The translations under genes and the position numbers were made by a program. The notes below the pieces were generated by a model that had not been told where the DNA came from, did no database searches, and saw nothing but the letters and a program-made list of their open reading frames with translations. Positions 1-8,129 of a stretch of 17,631 bases of DNA are shown here, in pieces (positions within the stretch are counted from its first letter, which is position 1; each line of letters opens with the position of its first letter). The stretch comes from an uncultured bacterium (GTDB taxonomy: Bacteria > Cyanobacteriota > Vampirovibrionia > Gastranaerophilales > Gastranaerophilaceae), in assembly GCA_902803265.1 (NCBI GenBank), contig CADCPD010000146.1, positions 1 to 17,631 on the forward strand. The letters run 5' to 3'.

Positions 1-1422
1 GAACGCTCTGAATAAACCGGAAACAGGAATTTGATTTGCATAAATTTTTATATCTGCAACTGATTTTTCATCAATGCTGCCTTCTGCTTTTAAAGGCGCA
101 TTATTGATATACATGTATGAATCTTTTATATCAAGGGTATTGTTATCAAAAATTAAATTAATATTTGCTCCTGTTATTCCAAGATTAATATTTTTATTTA
201 CTATTGCACCATCACGAATTTCTATTTTACCGTTTGAAACAAGTTTTTTTAAATTAGATTTAACATTAGCATTTGCTTCTATATAACCTTTACCCTTTAT
301 TAAATTCAAATCATTTCTGACATGAACCGAATCTAAAAATGCTTTTGCGAGAGTAATTACATCCTGAAAATAGATTTTATCAGATTTAAAAATCATATCA
401 ATCTTAGGATTTTTACCATAATCAATTATCCCCAAAAGTTTTAATCTTTGAGTTTGAGTAACTGCAATATCAGTATCTAAATCTGTTTTAGTACCATTGA
501 ATTTTCCGTGAAAATAGCATTTTGGAAGTCTGTAATCTGAAAGATTTAATGTTGTATCATCAATATTTAAAAATCCGTTTATTTTTACTAAACCATTTTT
601 TTCACGAACTTTTAATTTTGCAGCAATATTTGATTTTAAATCATATTGTCTATACATTAAAACAGGGTTTATAAAAGGAAGCTCGACTCTTTCAGGCTTA
701 TCGTCTTCTGAATCCAAACCTTCAACTTTTGGTAAGTATGAATTAATATCAATATCTGCTGTTATGTTTTTATTTTCATCACTGTAAAATTCAGCTACAG
801 TCTTTGCCTTAACTACTTTTCCATTAAAATAACCTAATTTTAATTGTTCACCTTTTAGTTCAAGTTTGTGTCCTGATTTTTCATCAGTAATATTTACATC
901 GTAATTATTCAATTTTATATTTGGAATTTTTATTCTTATTAAAGCCGGGTCAATAGGTAATTCTTGAGCAGTTTGAGTATCTTTTGCTACAATATTTTCT
1001 TCTTGTTTTTGTAAAATTTGTTCTACAAGAGTAAGAATTTTAAATTGTTTTCCGTTGACAATGGTGAAATTAAGTTTAGGGTTATTTATCTCTAAAGTTG
1101 GAACTTTTACTGTTAAAACAAAAATGCTTGGTAAAGCTACTCTTACTGTTGCATCATCTGCTGAAAATAAAGTTGTTCCGTCTTCAAATTTAACTGTTAT
1201 ATCATCAATTTTTATACCTGCAGAAAGCATTGGAGTTACAGAAATTTTTGCATTTTTAAAATCTAAATTCAAAGGAATTTGTTCTTTAACAGATTCCTGA
1301 ATCATTGGTTTATATTGGTTTAAATCAATTACATTCGGAAGTACGAATAAAAATGCCAAATATGCAAAAATAATCAAACTACCTAAAATACTTCCTGTTA
1401 TTATTAAAATTTTTTTCTTCAT
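1..1422 (-). CDS. AsmA-like protein, N-terminal part (runs off window)
   Basis: The reading frame is open from an ATG at 1420-1422 to the window edge (474 codons, no stop), so only the N-terminal part is present. The start is supported by an AAAGGGG Shine-Dalgarno at 1434-1440. Residues about 4-28 form one hydrophobic signal-anchor helix, then a motif like 'VLPNVIDLNQYKPMIQESV' followed by alternating short beta-strand-like segments for the rest of the visible part. This layout is typical of the AsmA/TamB-like family, whose members are anchored in the inner membrane and span the periplasm as long beta-structured proteins linked to outer-membrane lipid or protein homeostasis. The family call is from memory of the AsmA N-terminus. 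It implies a diderm cell. A terminator lies just upstream, so the gene is probably transcribed from its own start. The exact subfamily and substrate cannot be told. Confidence 0.75.
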   Translation of the reverse strand, partial: MKKKILIITGSILGSLIIFAYLAFLFVLPNVIDLNQYKPMIQESVKEQIPLNLDFKNAKISVTPMLSAGIKIDDITVKFEDGTTLFSADDATVRVALPSIFVLTVKVPTLEINNPKLNFTIVNGKQFKILTLVEQILQKQEENIVAKDTQTAQELPIDPALIRIKIPNIKLNNYDVNITDEKSGHKLELKGEQLKLGYFNGKVVKAKTVAEFYSDENKNITADIDINSYLPKVEGLDSEDDKPERVELPFINPVLMYRQYDLKSNIAAKLKVREKNGLVKINGFLNIDDTTLNLSDYRLPKCYFHGKFNGTKTDLDTDIAVTQTQRLKLLGIIDYGKNPKIDMIFKSDKIYFQDVITLAKAFLDSVHVRNDLNLIKGKGYIEANANVKSNLKKLVSNGKIEIRDGAIVNKNINLGITGANINLIFDNNTLDIKDSYMYINNAPLKAEGSIDEKSVADIKIYANQIPVSGLFRAF

Positions 1423-1446
1423 AAAGATACCTACCCCTTTGAAATT

Positions 1447-1452
1447 ATTATA
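1447..1452 (-). promoter_or_regulatory. Candidate -10 box for the AsmA-like gene
   Basis: A perfect TATAAT on the minus strand lies 24 bases before the ATG and just after a minus-strand terminator, where a new promoter would be expected. No good -35 is seen 16-18 bases upstream, and the start site would fall close to the Shine-Dalgarno, so this is a weak call. Confidence 0.35.
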
Positions 1453-1474
1453 CAGCAAAAAAAGCGTAAAATAA

Positions 1475-1500
1475 AAGGATAATCAAATTTGATTATCCTT
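1475..1500 (-). terminator. Rho-independent terminator of the 189-residue protein gene
   Basis: A perfect 26-base inverted repeat has arms AAGGATAATC and GATTATCCTT around AAATTT. Read on the minus strand it is followed by TTTTATTTT, a U-rich tail. It lies 43 bases past the stop codon of the gene at 1543-2112 and before the AsmA-like gene, so it should separate the two transcripts. On the plus strand no U-run follows. Confidence 0.75.
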
Positions 1501-1542
1501 ATTATTAGGGAAAGAAAAGTATAAGATTGGGTAAAATTTTTA

Positions 1543-2112
1543 TTATAAACCTAATTGAAGTTTATTTAACATAGCTAACATATCTTGACCTTGAAAAGCT
1601 GCTCTCTTTTCTTTTTCAACAGTGTTAACTCTGTCTCTGATGCTTACAAATGCAGCTTGGATATTTTCAGGTTTTTCTTTAATATCAGCATTTGAAGTTT
1701 TTTGAGTATTATTGATACCTTGAACACCTTGTGCTTTTTTTGCTGATGCAACGTAGTTATCTACGCCAACTTTGAATGCATCAACTATTTTTGATAAATC
1801 TTTTATTGAATCAGGATTAATTCCTAATTTTTTGCCTAAATCGCCGATATCATCTTTCAATTGTCTCATATCAACAGTTGAAGATGGTTTTTGTTGTTCG
1901 CCTTGAACTTGAGTGTTTTGTTGAGCTTTTAATTCTCTTTCTTTTTGAGCAATTAATTCTCTTGCTTGTTCGTTAGAAGTTACTTTTGAAGGATCAATTC
2001 CAAGAGCTTTCAATCTTTTTATCAAATCTTCGCTTAACTGATTGCAACCAAAAGATATAGCAGGAACTGCTGTTGTAAATTTTGAACCGATACCTGAAAT
2101 TGAACTTACCAT
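1543..2112 (-). CDS. Hypothetical helical protein with two LGI-x-P repeats
   Basis: I do not recognise this protein. It is 189 residues from ATG 2110-2112. A GTG at 2116-2118 would add two residues, but AGGG at 2122-2125 sits nine bases from the ATG and only three from the GTG, so the ATG is preferred. There is no signal peptide or membrane segment. The sequence is charged and mostly helical, with a Gln/Lys-rich linker around residues 55-80. Two segments resemble each other: 'LIKRLKALGIDPSKV' near residue 35 and 'DIGDLGKKLGINPDSI' near residue 90, suggesting a duplicated small helical module. The N-terminus 'MVSSISGIGSKF' is not a cleavable signal. The gene has its own terminator (1475-1500) and a hairpin around its ribosome binding site. 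The function is unknown. Confidence 0.75.
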   Translation of the reverse strand: MVSSISGIGSKFTTAVPAISFGCNQLSEDLIKRLKALGIDPSKVTSNEQARELIAQKERELKAQQNTQVQGEQQKPSSTVDMRQLKDDIGDLGKKLGINPDSIKDLSKIVDAFKVGVDNYVASAKKAQGVQGINNTQKTSNADIKEKPENIQAAFVSIRDRVNTVEKEKRAAFQGQDMLAMLNKLQLGL

Positions 2113-2114
2113 AT

Positions 2115-2144
2115 ACACACACCCTTGATTATTGACATGTGTGT
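2115..2144 (-). promoter_or_regulatory. Hairpin enclosing the ribosome binding site of the 189-residue protein gene
   Basis: The seven-base arms ACACACA (2115-2121 on plus) and TGTGTGT (2138-2144) are perfect complements around a 16-base loop. In the mRNA the loop ends in AAGGG, the Shine-Dalgarno, and the 3' arm ends three bases from the ATG. Such a stem could control access to the start. Simple alternating AC/GT repeats also form by chance. Confidence 0.35.
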
Positions 2145-2166
2145 TATCGGTATTTTTCAGAAAAAC

Positions 2167-2194
2167 TTTATAACTCTAAAACAATTGTTAACAA
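2167..2194 (-). promoter_or_regulatory. Candidate promoter of the 189-residue protein gene
   Basis: On the minus strand TTGTTA (2189-2194) and TATAAA (2167-2172) are 16 bases apart, about 55 bases before the ATG. The spacer contains the palindrome AACAATTGTT (2180-2189), which overlaps a second palindrome TTGTTAACAA (2185-2194). No terminator is seen for the upstream membrane-protein gene, so read-through from it is also possible. Confidence 0.35.
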
Positions 2195-2204
2195 ATATTA
2201 AACA

Positions 2205-3110
2205 TTAATTATTTTCGTTATTATTTTCTTCGGATTTATTTTCTGTATTTTCTTCTATATATCCAGTGTTTTCAGTATTTTCTATTTCATTAGATGGTAT
2301 ATCAGAAGTTTCTTCAGGAATTTCTGCAGATGGTTTTTCATATTGATAAACGCCCAAAAGTTCAAATGCAACAGTTTTTACTGATTTTGCAATTAAATAT
2401 GATATAGTTAGCATCATATAATACATTACTAGAGAATCTATAATTGTTATAACTGCAAAAAGTAATGGATTTTTTAAATAAACCGGATTAGATAAAAATC
2501 CCAAAAGCATTAGACATGGTATTAAAAATACTGAAATAACAATAAAATACAGTAAGTAACATTTTATATCAGTACTGAATATTTTTGTAGCCAAAATATA
2601 TCTGAAATATGTTAAAAAATTATCTTTAAATGCAAACATCCATGTAAATACAGGGAAATAACAATATAAAATGAACATGACAAATAATATTACGGCAATG
2701 GTTACATAAAAATATGTTTTAATACCGGTTGTCATGCCAGCAACAATACTTATTGTTAAAATTATACTTAGTAAGGTAATAATTAGAAAATATAATAAAC
2801 CAAAAGCAACAGAGATTTTTAACCCTTGAATAAAATTACTTTTTAAATTCATATCAGGTAAACAATCTGTATTATCATTCATTGCAATTGATTTAATTAG
2901 AGAAAGCATATATCCTTGAGGAACAAACATAACAATTGCTGTCAAAAATGATAGCAGTACATAAAGCCAATTTGAACCTGTAATAGGATTTGGCTGTAAA
3001 AGATTAGAATAATTTGAAATTAGCGTAGAAATTAATATAAAAATATAACAAATGTAAGTTTTCTTTAAAAATTCTAAGTCTTTAAACATATAATAAAATG
3101 CTTGTTTCAT
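2205..3110 (-). CDS. Six-segment membrane protein, DUF4013-like
   Basis: This is a 301-residue integral membrane protein. The start ATG 3108-3110 has AAGGGG eight bases upstream. Hydrophobic segments lie at about residues 18-34, 48-66, 98-125, 133-155, 185-206 and 216-240. The stretch 'PQGYMLSLIKSIAMNDNT' at about 64-81, followed by 'LPDMNLKSNFIQGLKI', resembles the conserved GY...LP.W....dGlk pattern of DUF4013 membrane proteins, a family of unknown function. This assignment is from memory. The last 45 residues (about 255-301) form a soluble, very acidic Glu/Asn/Thr-rich tail, probably disordered. A good promoter precedes the gene. There is no clear terminator before the next gene on the strand, 92 bases away, so the two may be co-transcribed. 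Confidence 0.75.
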   Translation of the reverse strand: MKQAFYYMFKDLEFLKKTYICYIFILISTLISNYSNLLQPNPITGSNWLYVLLSFLTAIVMFVPQGYMLSLIKSIAMNDNTDCLPDMNLKSNFIQGLKISVAFGLLYFLIITLLSIILTISIVAGMTTGIKTYFYVTIAVILFVMFILYCYFPVFTWMFAFKDNFLTYFRYILATKIFSTDIKCYLLYFIVISVFLIPCLMLLGFLSNPVYLKNPLLFAVITIIDSLVMYYMMLTISYLIAKSVKTVAFELLGVYQYEKPSAEIPEETSDIPSNEIENTENTGYIEENTENKSEENNNENN

Positions 3111-3138
3111 AATAATATCCCCTTAACTCTTTACGGAA

Positions 3139-3167
3139 ATTATAACAGGCACAAAAAATTTGTGCAA
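3139..3167 (-). promoter_or_regulatory. Promoter of the DUF4013-like gene, with an inverted repeat
   Basis: On the minus strand TTGCAC (3162-3167) is 17 bases from TATAAT (3139-3144), which is preceded by TGT, an extended -10. It lies 29 bases before the ATG. The perfect inverted repeat GCACAAA-AAA-TTTGTGC (3149-3165) fills the spacer and overlaps the -35, a place where a repressor would act. Confidence 0.55.
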
Positions 3168-3300
3168 TAACGATTGATATTTAAAGTATAGATATTGAAA
3201 GGTTTATTAAAATAATAAAACTAAAAATAATTACAGCTTAATTTTGTATATTTTTGTATTAAAAGATACTTTTTCTTTTGTTTGAAGTAAAATTAAATCT

Positions 3301-4632
3301 ATGGAATTAGATTTAAATGAAGTAATAAAAGCAACTAATGCTAATGTTCTTAAAAACGAAACAAAACTTACAGAAATAGGTTTTTCAACAGATACAAGAA
3401 CAATTAAAGCGGGTGAAATTTTTATTCCGATAAAAGGTGAAACGTTTGACGGAGAAAATTTTATTGAAAATGCACTTAATAGCGGTGCAGAAGGTTATTT
3501 TACCCGTAATAATAAAGTTTTTGATAACTCAAAAATTATTTTGAACGTTGAAGATACTCTTATTGCATATCTTGAATGTGCAAAATTATGTAGAACGAAA
3601 ATTAACCCTAAAGTTATTGCTATTACAGGTAGCAGTGGTAAAACTACAACAAAAGAAATGATGTATTCAATATGCTCTCAAGCATTTAAAACACATAAAA
3701 CCTCAAAAAATCACAATAATGAAATAGGTTTTTGTCAAACAATGTTTGAAATGCCTATTGATACTGAAGTTTTGATTGTAGAAATGGGTATGAGAGGTCT
3801 TGGTGAAATTGAACTCTTATCAAAATATGCTATTCCTGATATTTCAATAATTACAAATGCAGGAACTGCTCATATCGGTAGATTGGGTTCAAAAGAAAAC
3901 ATTGCTAAGGCAAAATGCGAAATTACGAAATATCAAAAAACTGATGGTGTTTTTGTAACCGAAGTTAATCCTATGGTTGAAAATATTGTTGAATTTGACG
4001 GACAAAAAATATTTTGCAGTTTAAATGATGTTGATTTTTTAGAAAAAAGACCAGATTATACAAAATTTTCATATAAAGGTAATATTTTTGAAATAAATGT
4101 TAGTGGTGAATACAACGTAAAAGATGCTATTGAATGTATAGAAGCGGCGTTTGCTATTGGAATGGAATTAAAAGATATTCAGCAAGGTCTTAAAAATTAC
4201 AAAAACATTGAAAAAAGATTTGAAGAACAAACAGTCAACGGTTATAAAATTATCAATGACAGTTATAATGCTAATCCTGATAGTATGAAGGGTTTTGTAA
4301 AAAATGTAGTTGAACTTTATGGAAAACCTGTTTTAGTTCTTGGAAATATGGGCGAATTAGGTGAAAATTCCGAAAAATTCCATTATGAAATAGGTGAATA
4401 TATTAATACTTTGAACAAAAAAGATATTATTGTTCTTACCGTAGGAGATTTAGCTTTAAAAATATCAGAAGCTTTAAATCCTGATATAAAAACTCAAAAT
4501 TTTAAAAATACATCTGATTTGGCATGTTACATTCTTGCTAATATAGATAAAAGTTATACAATATTTTTAAAGGCTTCACGATCAGAAAAATTTGAAGACA
4601 TAATAAAAATGTTAGAAGGAGATACTCTATGA
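3301..4632 (+). CDS. murF: UDP-N-acetylmuramoyl-tripeptide--D-alanyl-D-alanine ligase (MurF)
   Basis: MurF is a cytoplasmic ATP-dependent ligase that adds the D-Ala-D-Ala dipeptide to UDP-MurNAc-tripeptide, giving the pentapeptide. The 443 residues match the family length. The N-terminal substrate domain has 'STDTRTIKAGEIFIPIKGE' (29-47). The Mur-ligase P-loop is GSSGKTTT (110-117), followed by 'KNHNNEIG' (136-143) and 'EMGMRGLGEI' (161-170). The C-terminal domain has 'NDSYNANPDSM' (319-329) and 'LGNMGELGE' (347-355), both MurF hallmarks. It is the first gene of the operon and overlaps mraY by four bases (ATGA). No Shine-Dalgarno is obvious before ATG 3301, and the 190-base gap upstream shows no convincing plus-strand promoter, so the start is the least certain part. 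The frame agrees with the family N-terminus. Confidence 0.96.
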   Translation: MELDLNEVIKATNANVLKNETKLTEIGFSTDTRTIKAGEIFIPIKGETFDGENFIENALNSGAEGYFTRNNKVFDNSKIILNVEDTLIAYLECAKLCRTKINPKVIAITGSSGKTTTKEMMYSICSQAFKTHKTSKNHNNEIGFCQTMFEMPIDTEVLIVEMGMRGLGEIELLSKYAIPDISIITNAGTAHIGRLGSKENIAKAKCEITKYQKTDGVFVTEVNPMVENIVEFDGQKIFCSLNDVDFLEKRPDYTKFSYKGNIFEINVSGEYNVKDAIECIEAAFAIGMELKDIQQGLKNYKNIEKRFEEQTVNGYKIINDSYNANPDSMKGFVKNVVELYGKPVLVLGNMGELGENSEKFHYEIGEYINTLNKKDIIVLTVGDLALKISEALNPDIKTQNFKNTSDLACYILANIDKSYTIFLKASRSEKFEDIIKMLEGDTL

Positions 4633-5612
4633 TAATGATAACGGTAGCTATGCTGCTGGGTTTGATATTATGTTTACTTTTTGGGGTTCCTTATGTGGAT
4701 ATTGTTAAAAAGAAAATGTTTAATCAGCATGTAAAAGATGTTGTAGCTGAACAACACAAAGCAAAAGATGGTACCCCTACAACAGGCGGAATTTTTATTT
4801 TTGCTGCTATTGTTATAGCTTCCGTTACAACTCTTATGCTTGCTCAAAAACTTACAACAACAGCTTTAATTGTATTAATTACTCTGTTTTTCTATGCTTT
4901 GATAGGATTTCAGGATGATTATATTAAAATTAAAAACAAAGAAAATGACGGTATTAGTGCAAGAGGAAAATTTTTAAGACAAGTTTTAATCGCATTACTT
5001 CCTGCAATATTTGTTATGTATTTAAAGGGTGATATGTCAACCTATTTGAATTTTGGATTTTGGCATTTTAATATTGGCTGGTTGTATCCTGTGTTTGTTG
5101 TGTTTATTCTTACCGGTTCGTCAAATGCTGTTAATTTAACTGATGGATTAGATGGTTTGGCAGCTTCTTGTGGACTTTTTGCATTTTTAGCATGTACTTT
5201 TATTGCCTATTACAGCGGTGAACATGAAATTGCTATTATTTCTGCTACAGTTGTTGGGGCCTTAATTGGATTTCTTAAATATAATAAACCGAAAGCTCAA
5301 ATTTTTATGGGTGATACAGGGTCTTTAGCTTTAGGCGGACTTTTAGGAACTCTTGCTGTTATTGGTAAGTTTGAATTATGGTTAATTCCTATCGGTATTA
5401 TTTTTATTTGCGAAACTTTATCTGTTATGCTACAAGTTTTGAGTTTTAAAACAACAGGAAAAAGAATTTTTAAAATGTCACCTATCCACCATCATTTTGA
5501 ATTATGCGGTTGGAGTGAAAAACGTATTGTAATTACTTTTGCTCTTATTTCTGCAATATTTTCATTTATTGCAATAATTTTTTCTTACTTATTTTTTAGA
5601 GGATTAATATAA
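4629..5612 (+). CDS. mraY: Phospho-N-acetylmuramoyl-pentapeptide-transferase (MraY)
   Basis: MraY is an integral membrane enzyme that transfers phospho-MurNAc-pentapeptide to undecaprenyl phosphate, making lipid I. The 327 residues are close to the shorter bacterial forms, with about ten hydrophobic helices. Conserved motifs are in order: 'DGTPTTGGIF' (48-57), the Asp pair in 'FQDDYIKIK' (94-102), 'NAVNLTDGLDGLA' (167-179), 'MGDTGS' (227-232) and the histidine motif 'SPIHHHFELCGW' (284-295). The start ATG 4629 overlaps the murF stop as ATGA, and AGAAGGAG ends about nine bases upstream, so translation is probably coupled. An in-frame ATG two codons later is a less likely alternative. The stop overlaps the next start by one base (TAATG). 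Confidence 0.97.
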   Translation: MIMITVAMLLGLILCLLFGVPYVDIVKKKMFNQHVKDVVAEQHKAKDGTPTTGGIFIFAAIVIASVTTLMLAQKLTTTALIVLITLFFYALIGFQDDYIKIKNKENDGISARGKFLRQVLIALLPAIFVMYLKGDMSTYLNFGFWHFNIGWLYPVFVVFILTGSSNAVNLTDGLDGLAASCGLFAFLACTFIAYYSGEHEIAIISATVVGALIGFLKYNKPKAQIFMGDTGSLALGGLLGTLAVIGKFELWLIPIGIIFICETLSVMLQVLSFKTTGKRIFKMSPIHHHFELCGWSEKRIVITFALISAIFSFIAIIFSYLFFRGLI

Positions 5613-6955
5613 TGAAAACGAATTGGTTTGATAAAAAAGTTTTAATATTAGGTTTATCAAAAAGTGGTATTGCAGCTGCCAAATATTTAAATAGTAAAGG
5701 TGCGGATGTTTATATAACAGAAATTAATGATGTTGCACAGGAAAAATATCAGGAGCTTTTAGATTTAGGCATTAAAGTTGAAACAGGTCATCACAGTGAT
5801 GAATTTATAAAAGAATCTTATTTGGCAATTACAAGTCCCGGTATTCCTCCGCAAACAGAAATTTTTAATCGTTTGAAAGATGAAAAAGTTCCTGTTATAT
5901 CTGAAATAGAACTTGCTTATAAAGAATCTTTAAAACCTTTTATTGCAATTACCGGAACAAATGGTAAAACAACAACAACGGCTCTTACAGCTCATCTTTT
6001 AAAAGAAGAATATAATGCTGAAGCTTGCGGAAATATAGGTTTACCACCTTGTGATTTGTTAAATGAAAATTTAGATTATTTTGTACTTGAAGTTAGTTCT
6101 TTCCAACTTCATTATAGTAACGCTTTTCAGGCTCAAATTGCATGTTGGTTAAATTTTACACCTGACCATATTAACTGGCATGGAAGTCTTGAAAATTATT
6201 TTAATGACAAAGCTAAAATTTTTAAATTTCCTCAAGCACCTGCCTTTGCTGTTTTAAATGCAAAAGACGAAAAATTGGTTGAATTTAGTAAACAATGTCC
6301 TTCAACAGTATTTTTCTTTGCTGAAAAACGAGGTGAAAATGCCTGTTATATAGAAAATAATGAAGTATTATTTATGAGAAACGGCAAAGTTGAAAAAATT
6401 ATTGATGTAAATGAAATTCCTCTGCTTGGAGAACATAATTATCAAAATGTTATGTGTTCCGTTATTTGTGCAAAACTTGTAGGAATTTCTAACGAAAATA
6501 TTGTTAAAGCTATAAAATCTTTTAAAGTTCCTGCACACAGATTTGAATTTGTAACAGAAAAAAACGGAATAAAATTCTATAATGATTCAAAAGCAACAAA
6601 TCCTGAATCATCTATTGTTGCAATAAATTCATTTAACAATGGAGAAAATGTTGTTTTAATTGCAGGAGGAAGAGATAAAAATACTGATTTAACAGAATTT
6701 TGTGAATCTATTAAAAAACATATAACAAGTGTTGTTTTAATAGGTGAAGCAGCGGACAGATTTGAGGAAAATTTGAGAAATTCAGGATTTAATAATATTT
6801 ACAGAGAAGAAACTTTTGAAGGTGCAATAAATAAATCAATTTCTTTAAATCCTAATGTAGTATTATTATCACCGGCTTGTGCAAGTTTTGATATGTTTAG
6901 CGGATATGAACAAAGAGGAGATGTATTTAAGGACTATGTCTTATCCAAAGTATAG
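5612..6955 (+). CDS. murD: UDP-N-acetylmuramoylalanine--D-glutamate ligase (MurD)
   Basis: MurD is a cytoplasmic ligase that adds D-glutamate to UDP-MurNAc-L-Ala. The 447 residues match the family. Visible motifs are the N-terminal nucleotide-fold 'ILGLSKSGIAAAKYL' (12-26), 'TSPGIPP' (74-80), P-loop 'GTNGKTTTT' (115-123), 'SSFQL' (162-166), 'NFTPDHINWHGS' (181-192), 'GEHNYQN' (273-279), 'DSKATNP' (325-331) and the C-terminal 'SPACASFDMF...RGDVF'. The canonical 'PDHLDRH' reads PDHINWH here. AGAGGA lies about eight bases before ATG 5612. The stop is TAG followed directly by TAA. The 3' end overlaps the proposed ftsW start by about 20 bases. All catalytic motifs are intact. Confidence 0.97.
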   Translation: MKTNWFDKKVLILGLSKSGIAAAKYLNSKGADVYITEINDVAQEKYQELLDLGIKVETGHHSDEFIKESYLAITSPGIPPQTEIFNRLKDEKVPVISEIELAYKESLKPFIAITGTNGKTTTTALTAHLLKEEYNAEACGNIGLPPCDLLNENLDYFVLEVSSFQLHYSNAFQAQIACWLNFTPDHINWHGSLENYFNDKAKIFKFPQAPAFAVLNAKDEKLVEFSKQCPSTVFFFAEKRGENACYIENNEVLFMRNGKVEKIIDVNEIPLLGEHNYQNVMCSVICAKLVGISNENIVKAIKSFKVPAHRFEFVTEKNGIKFYNDSKATNPESSIVAINSFNNGENVVLIAGGRDKNTDLTEFCESIKKHITSVVLIGEAADRFEENLRNSGFNNIYREETFEGAINKSISLNPNVVLLSPACASFDMFSGYEQRGDVFKDYVLSKV

Positions 6956-8129
6956 TAACAGAAAACAATATTCTCCAAAATACAGCATAATTGTTTCACC
7001 ACCGGATAAAGTTTTGATGGTGGTAGTTGCTTTTCTTGTTATTATCGGATTAATGTCAATTTTTTCCGCAAGTGCACCGAAATGTATTGAAGCAGGAATT
7101 AATCCCCTAAAATTTGTTGCTCAACAATTTGTATTTATGATACTTGGAATTGTCGGTATTAAATTTTTTGCAAATTATGATTATAAAAATCTTGTACCAT
7201 GGACAATGATGGTATCAATGGTAGTTATTGTGCTATTGGCTCTTGTAGGTTTAACACCGCTTGGTTTAACCGTTAACAATTCAACCAGATGGCTTGCGTT
7301 AGGACCATTGAGTTTTCAACCGTCGGAATTTTCAAAATTAGCTGTAGTTTTGCTTCTTGCAAGTGCGTTTTGCAAAAATCCAAGAATAACTCAACAAAAA
7401 ATGGTTTATTTTTTTCCGATTTTAATAATGGTTTTATTTATATTTAAACAGCCAAATTTGTCAATGGTAATATTATTGGGAATGACATCATTGATAATGT
7501 GGCTGAGTGCCGGCGGTCCTTTAAAAGCTGCAATGATTACTATTTTTTGCGGTGGAGGTTTTGTTGCCTTAAATATTTATACAGCATTAAACGGAATGTG
7601 GTCTTTATTAAAGCCTTACCAATTAACTCGTATAACTACTTGGTTAAATCCTGAACTTGATTCACAAGGAGCAGGTTATCAAATTGTTCAGTCATTAACA
7701 GCTTTCGCAACAGGTGGATTTTTCGGTGTTGGTTTTGGAAATTCTAAACAAAAACTTTTCTGGCTTCCCGAATCTCATACAGATTTTATTTATTCAGTTA
7801 TTGGCGAAGAATAGGGATTTATTGGCTGCGTATTGGTAATCGGTTTATTTTGGACATTTATTCACAGAGGGTTAATTATTGCATCTCGTTGTCCTGATAT
7901 GTATGGCAAGCTTTTGGCTGTTGGTATAACTTTTTCAATAGGTTTTCAGGCATTTTTAAATATATCGGTAACATGTTCATTCTTACCTGCAACTGGTGTT
8001 CCGTTACCATTCATAAGTTACGGAGGTTCTTCTCTTATGGTAACATTATGGATGATAGGTATTTTATTAAATATTTCTAAAACACGAATAAAAAAAATAA
8101 GGGAAAAAAGCAATGTCAGATATATCTAA
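6936..8129 (+). CDS. ftsW: Lipid II glycan polymerase FtsW, interrupted by an in-frame TAG
   Basis: This is a SEDS-family septal peptidoglycan polymerase with about ten membrane helices. From ATG 6936 the frame has 397 residue positions, a normal FtsW length, but codon 293 (7812-7814) is TAG. Before it are 'TRWLALGPLSFQPSEFSK' (117-134), 'KQPNLS' (171-176, usually QPDLG), 'GAGYQIVQSLTAFATGGFFG' (245-264) and 'LPESHTDFIYSVIGEE' (277-292), whose HTD holds the presumed catalytic aspartate. After it, in the same frame, come 'GFIG' and the C-terminal hallmark 'FLPATGVPLPFISYGGSSL'. The family normally has Leu in 'GEELGF', so TTG or TTA changed to TAG would explain it. The neighbours murD and murG support FtsW over RodA. 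The start is uncertain: the frame is open back to GTG 6879 inside murD, and ATG 6936 has only AAGGA two bases upstream. A truncated product would lack essential helices. Confidence 0.88.
7812..7814 (+). other. In-frame amber codon in ftsW
   Basis: TAG stands between GAA GAA and GGA TTT ATT, where FtsW proteins have leucine in the motif EELGF. The reading frame is undisturbed on both sides, so this is a substitution rather than a frameshift. TAG also ends murD, murG and the histidine kinase gene in this window, so it is an ordinary stop codon here. Confidence 0.9.

Noticed and set aside
74..1300. Plus-strand open frames at 74-286 and 1055-1300
   Set aside because: Both lie antisense within the continuous AsmA-like frame, lack ribosome binding sites and have no recognisable protein character.
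2116..2118. GTG start for the 189-residue protein
   Set aside because: AGGG is only three bases away from it, while the ATG six bases later has normal spacing.
7833..8129. Separate small gene for the C-terminal part of FtsW
   Set aside because: It would need a TTG start with no ribosome binding site, and its sequence simply continues FtsW in the same frame, so it is better read as one interrupted gene.
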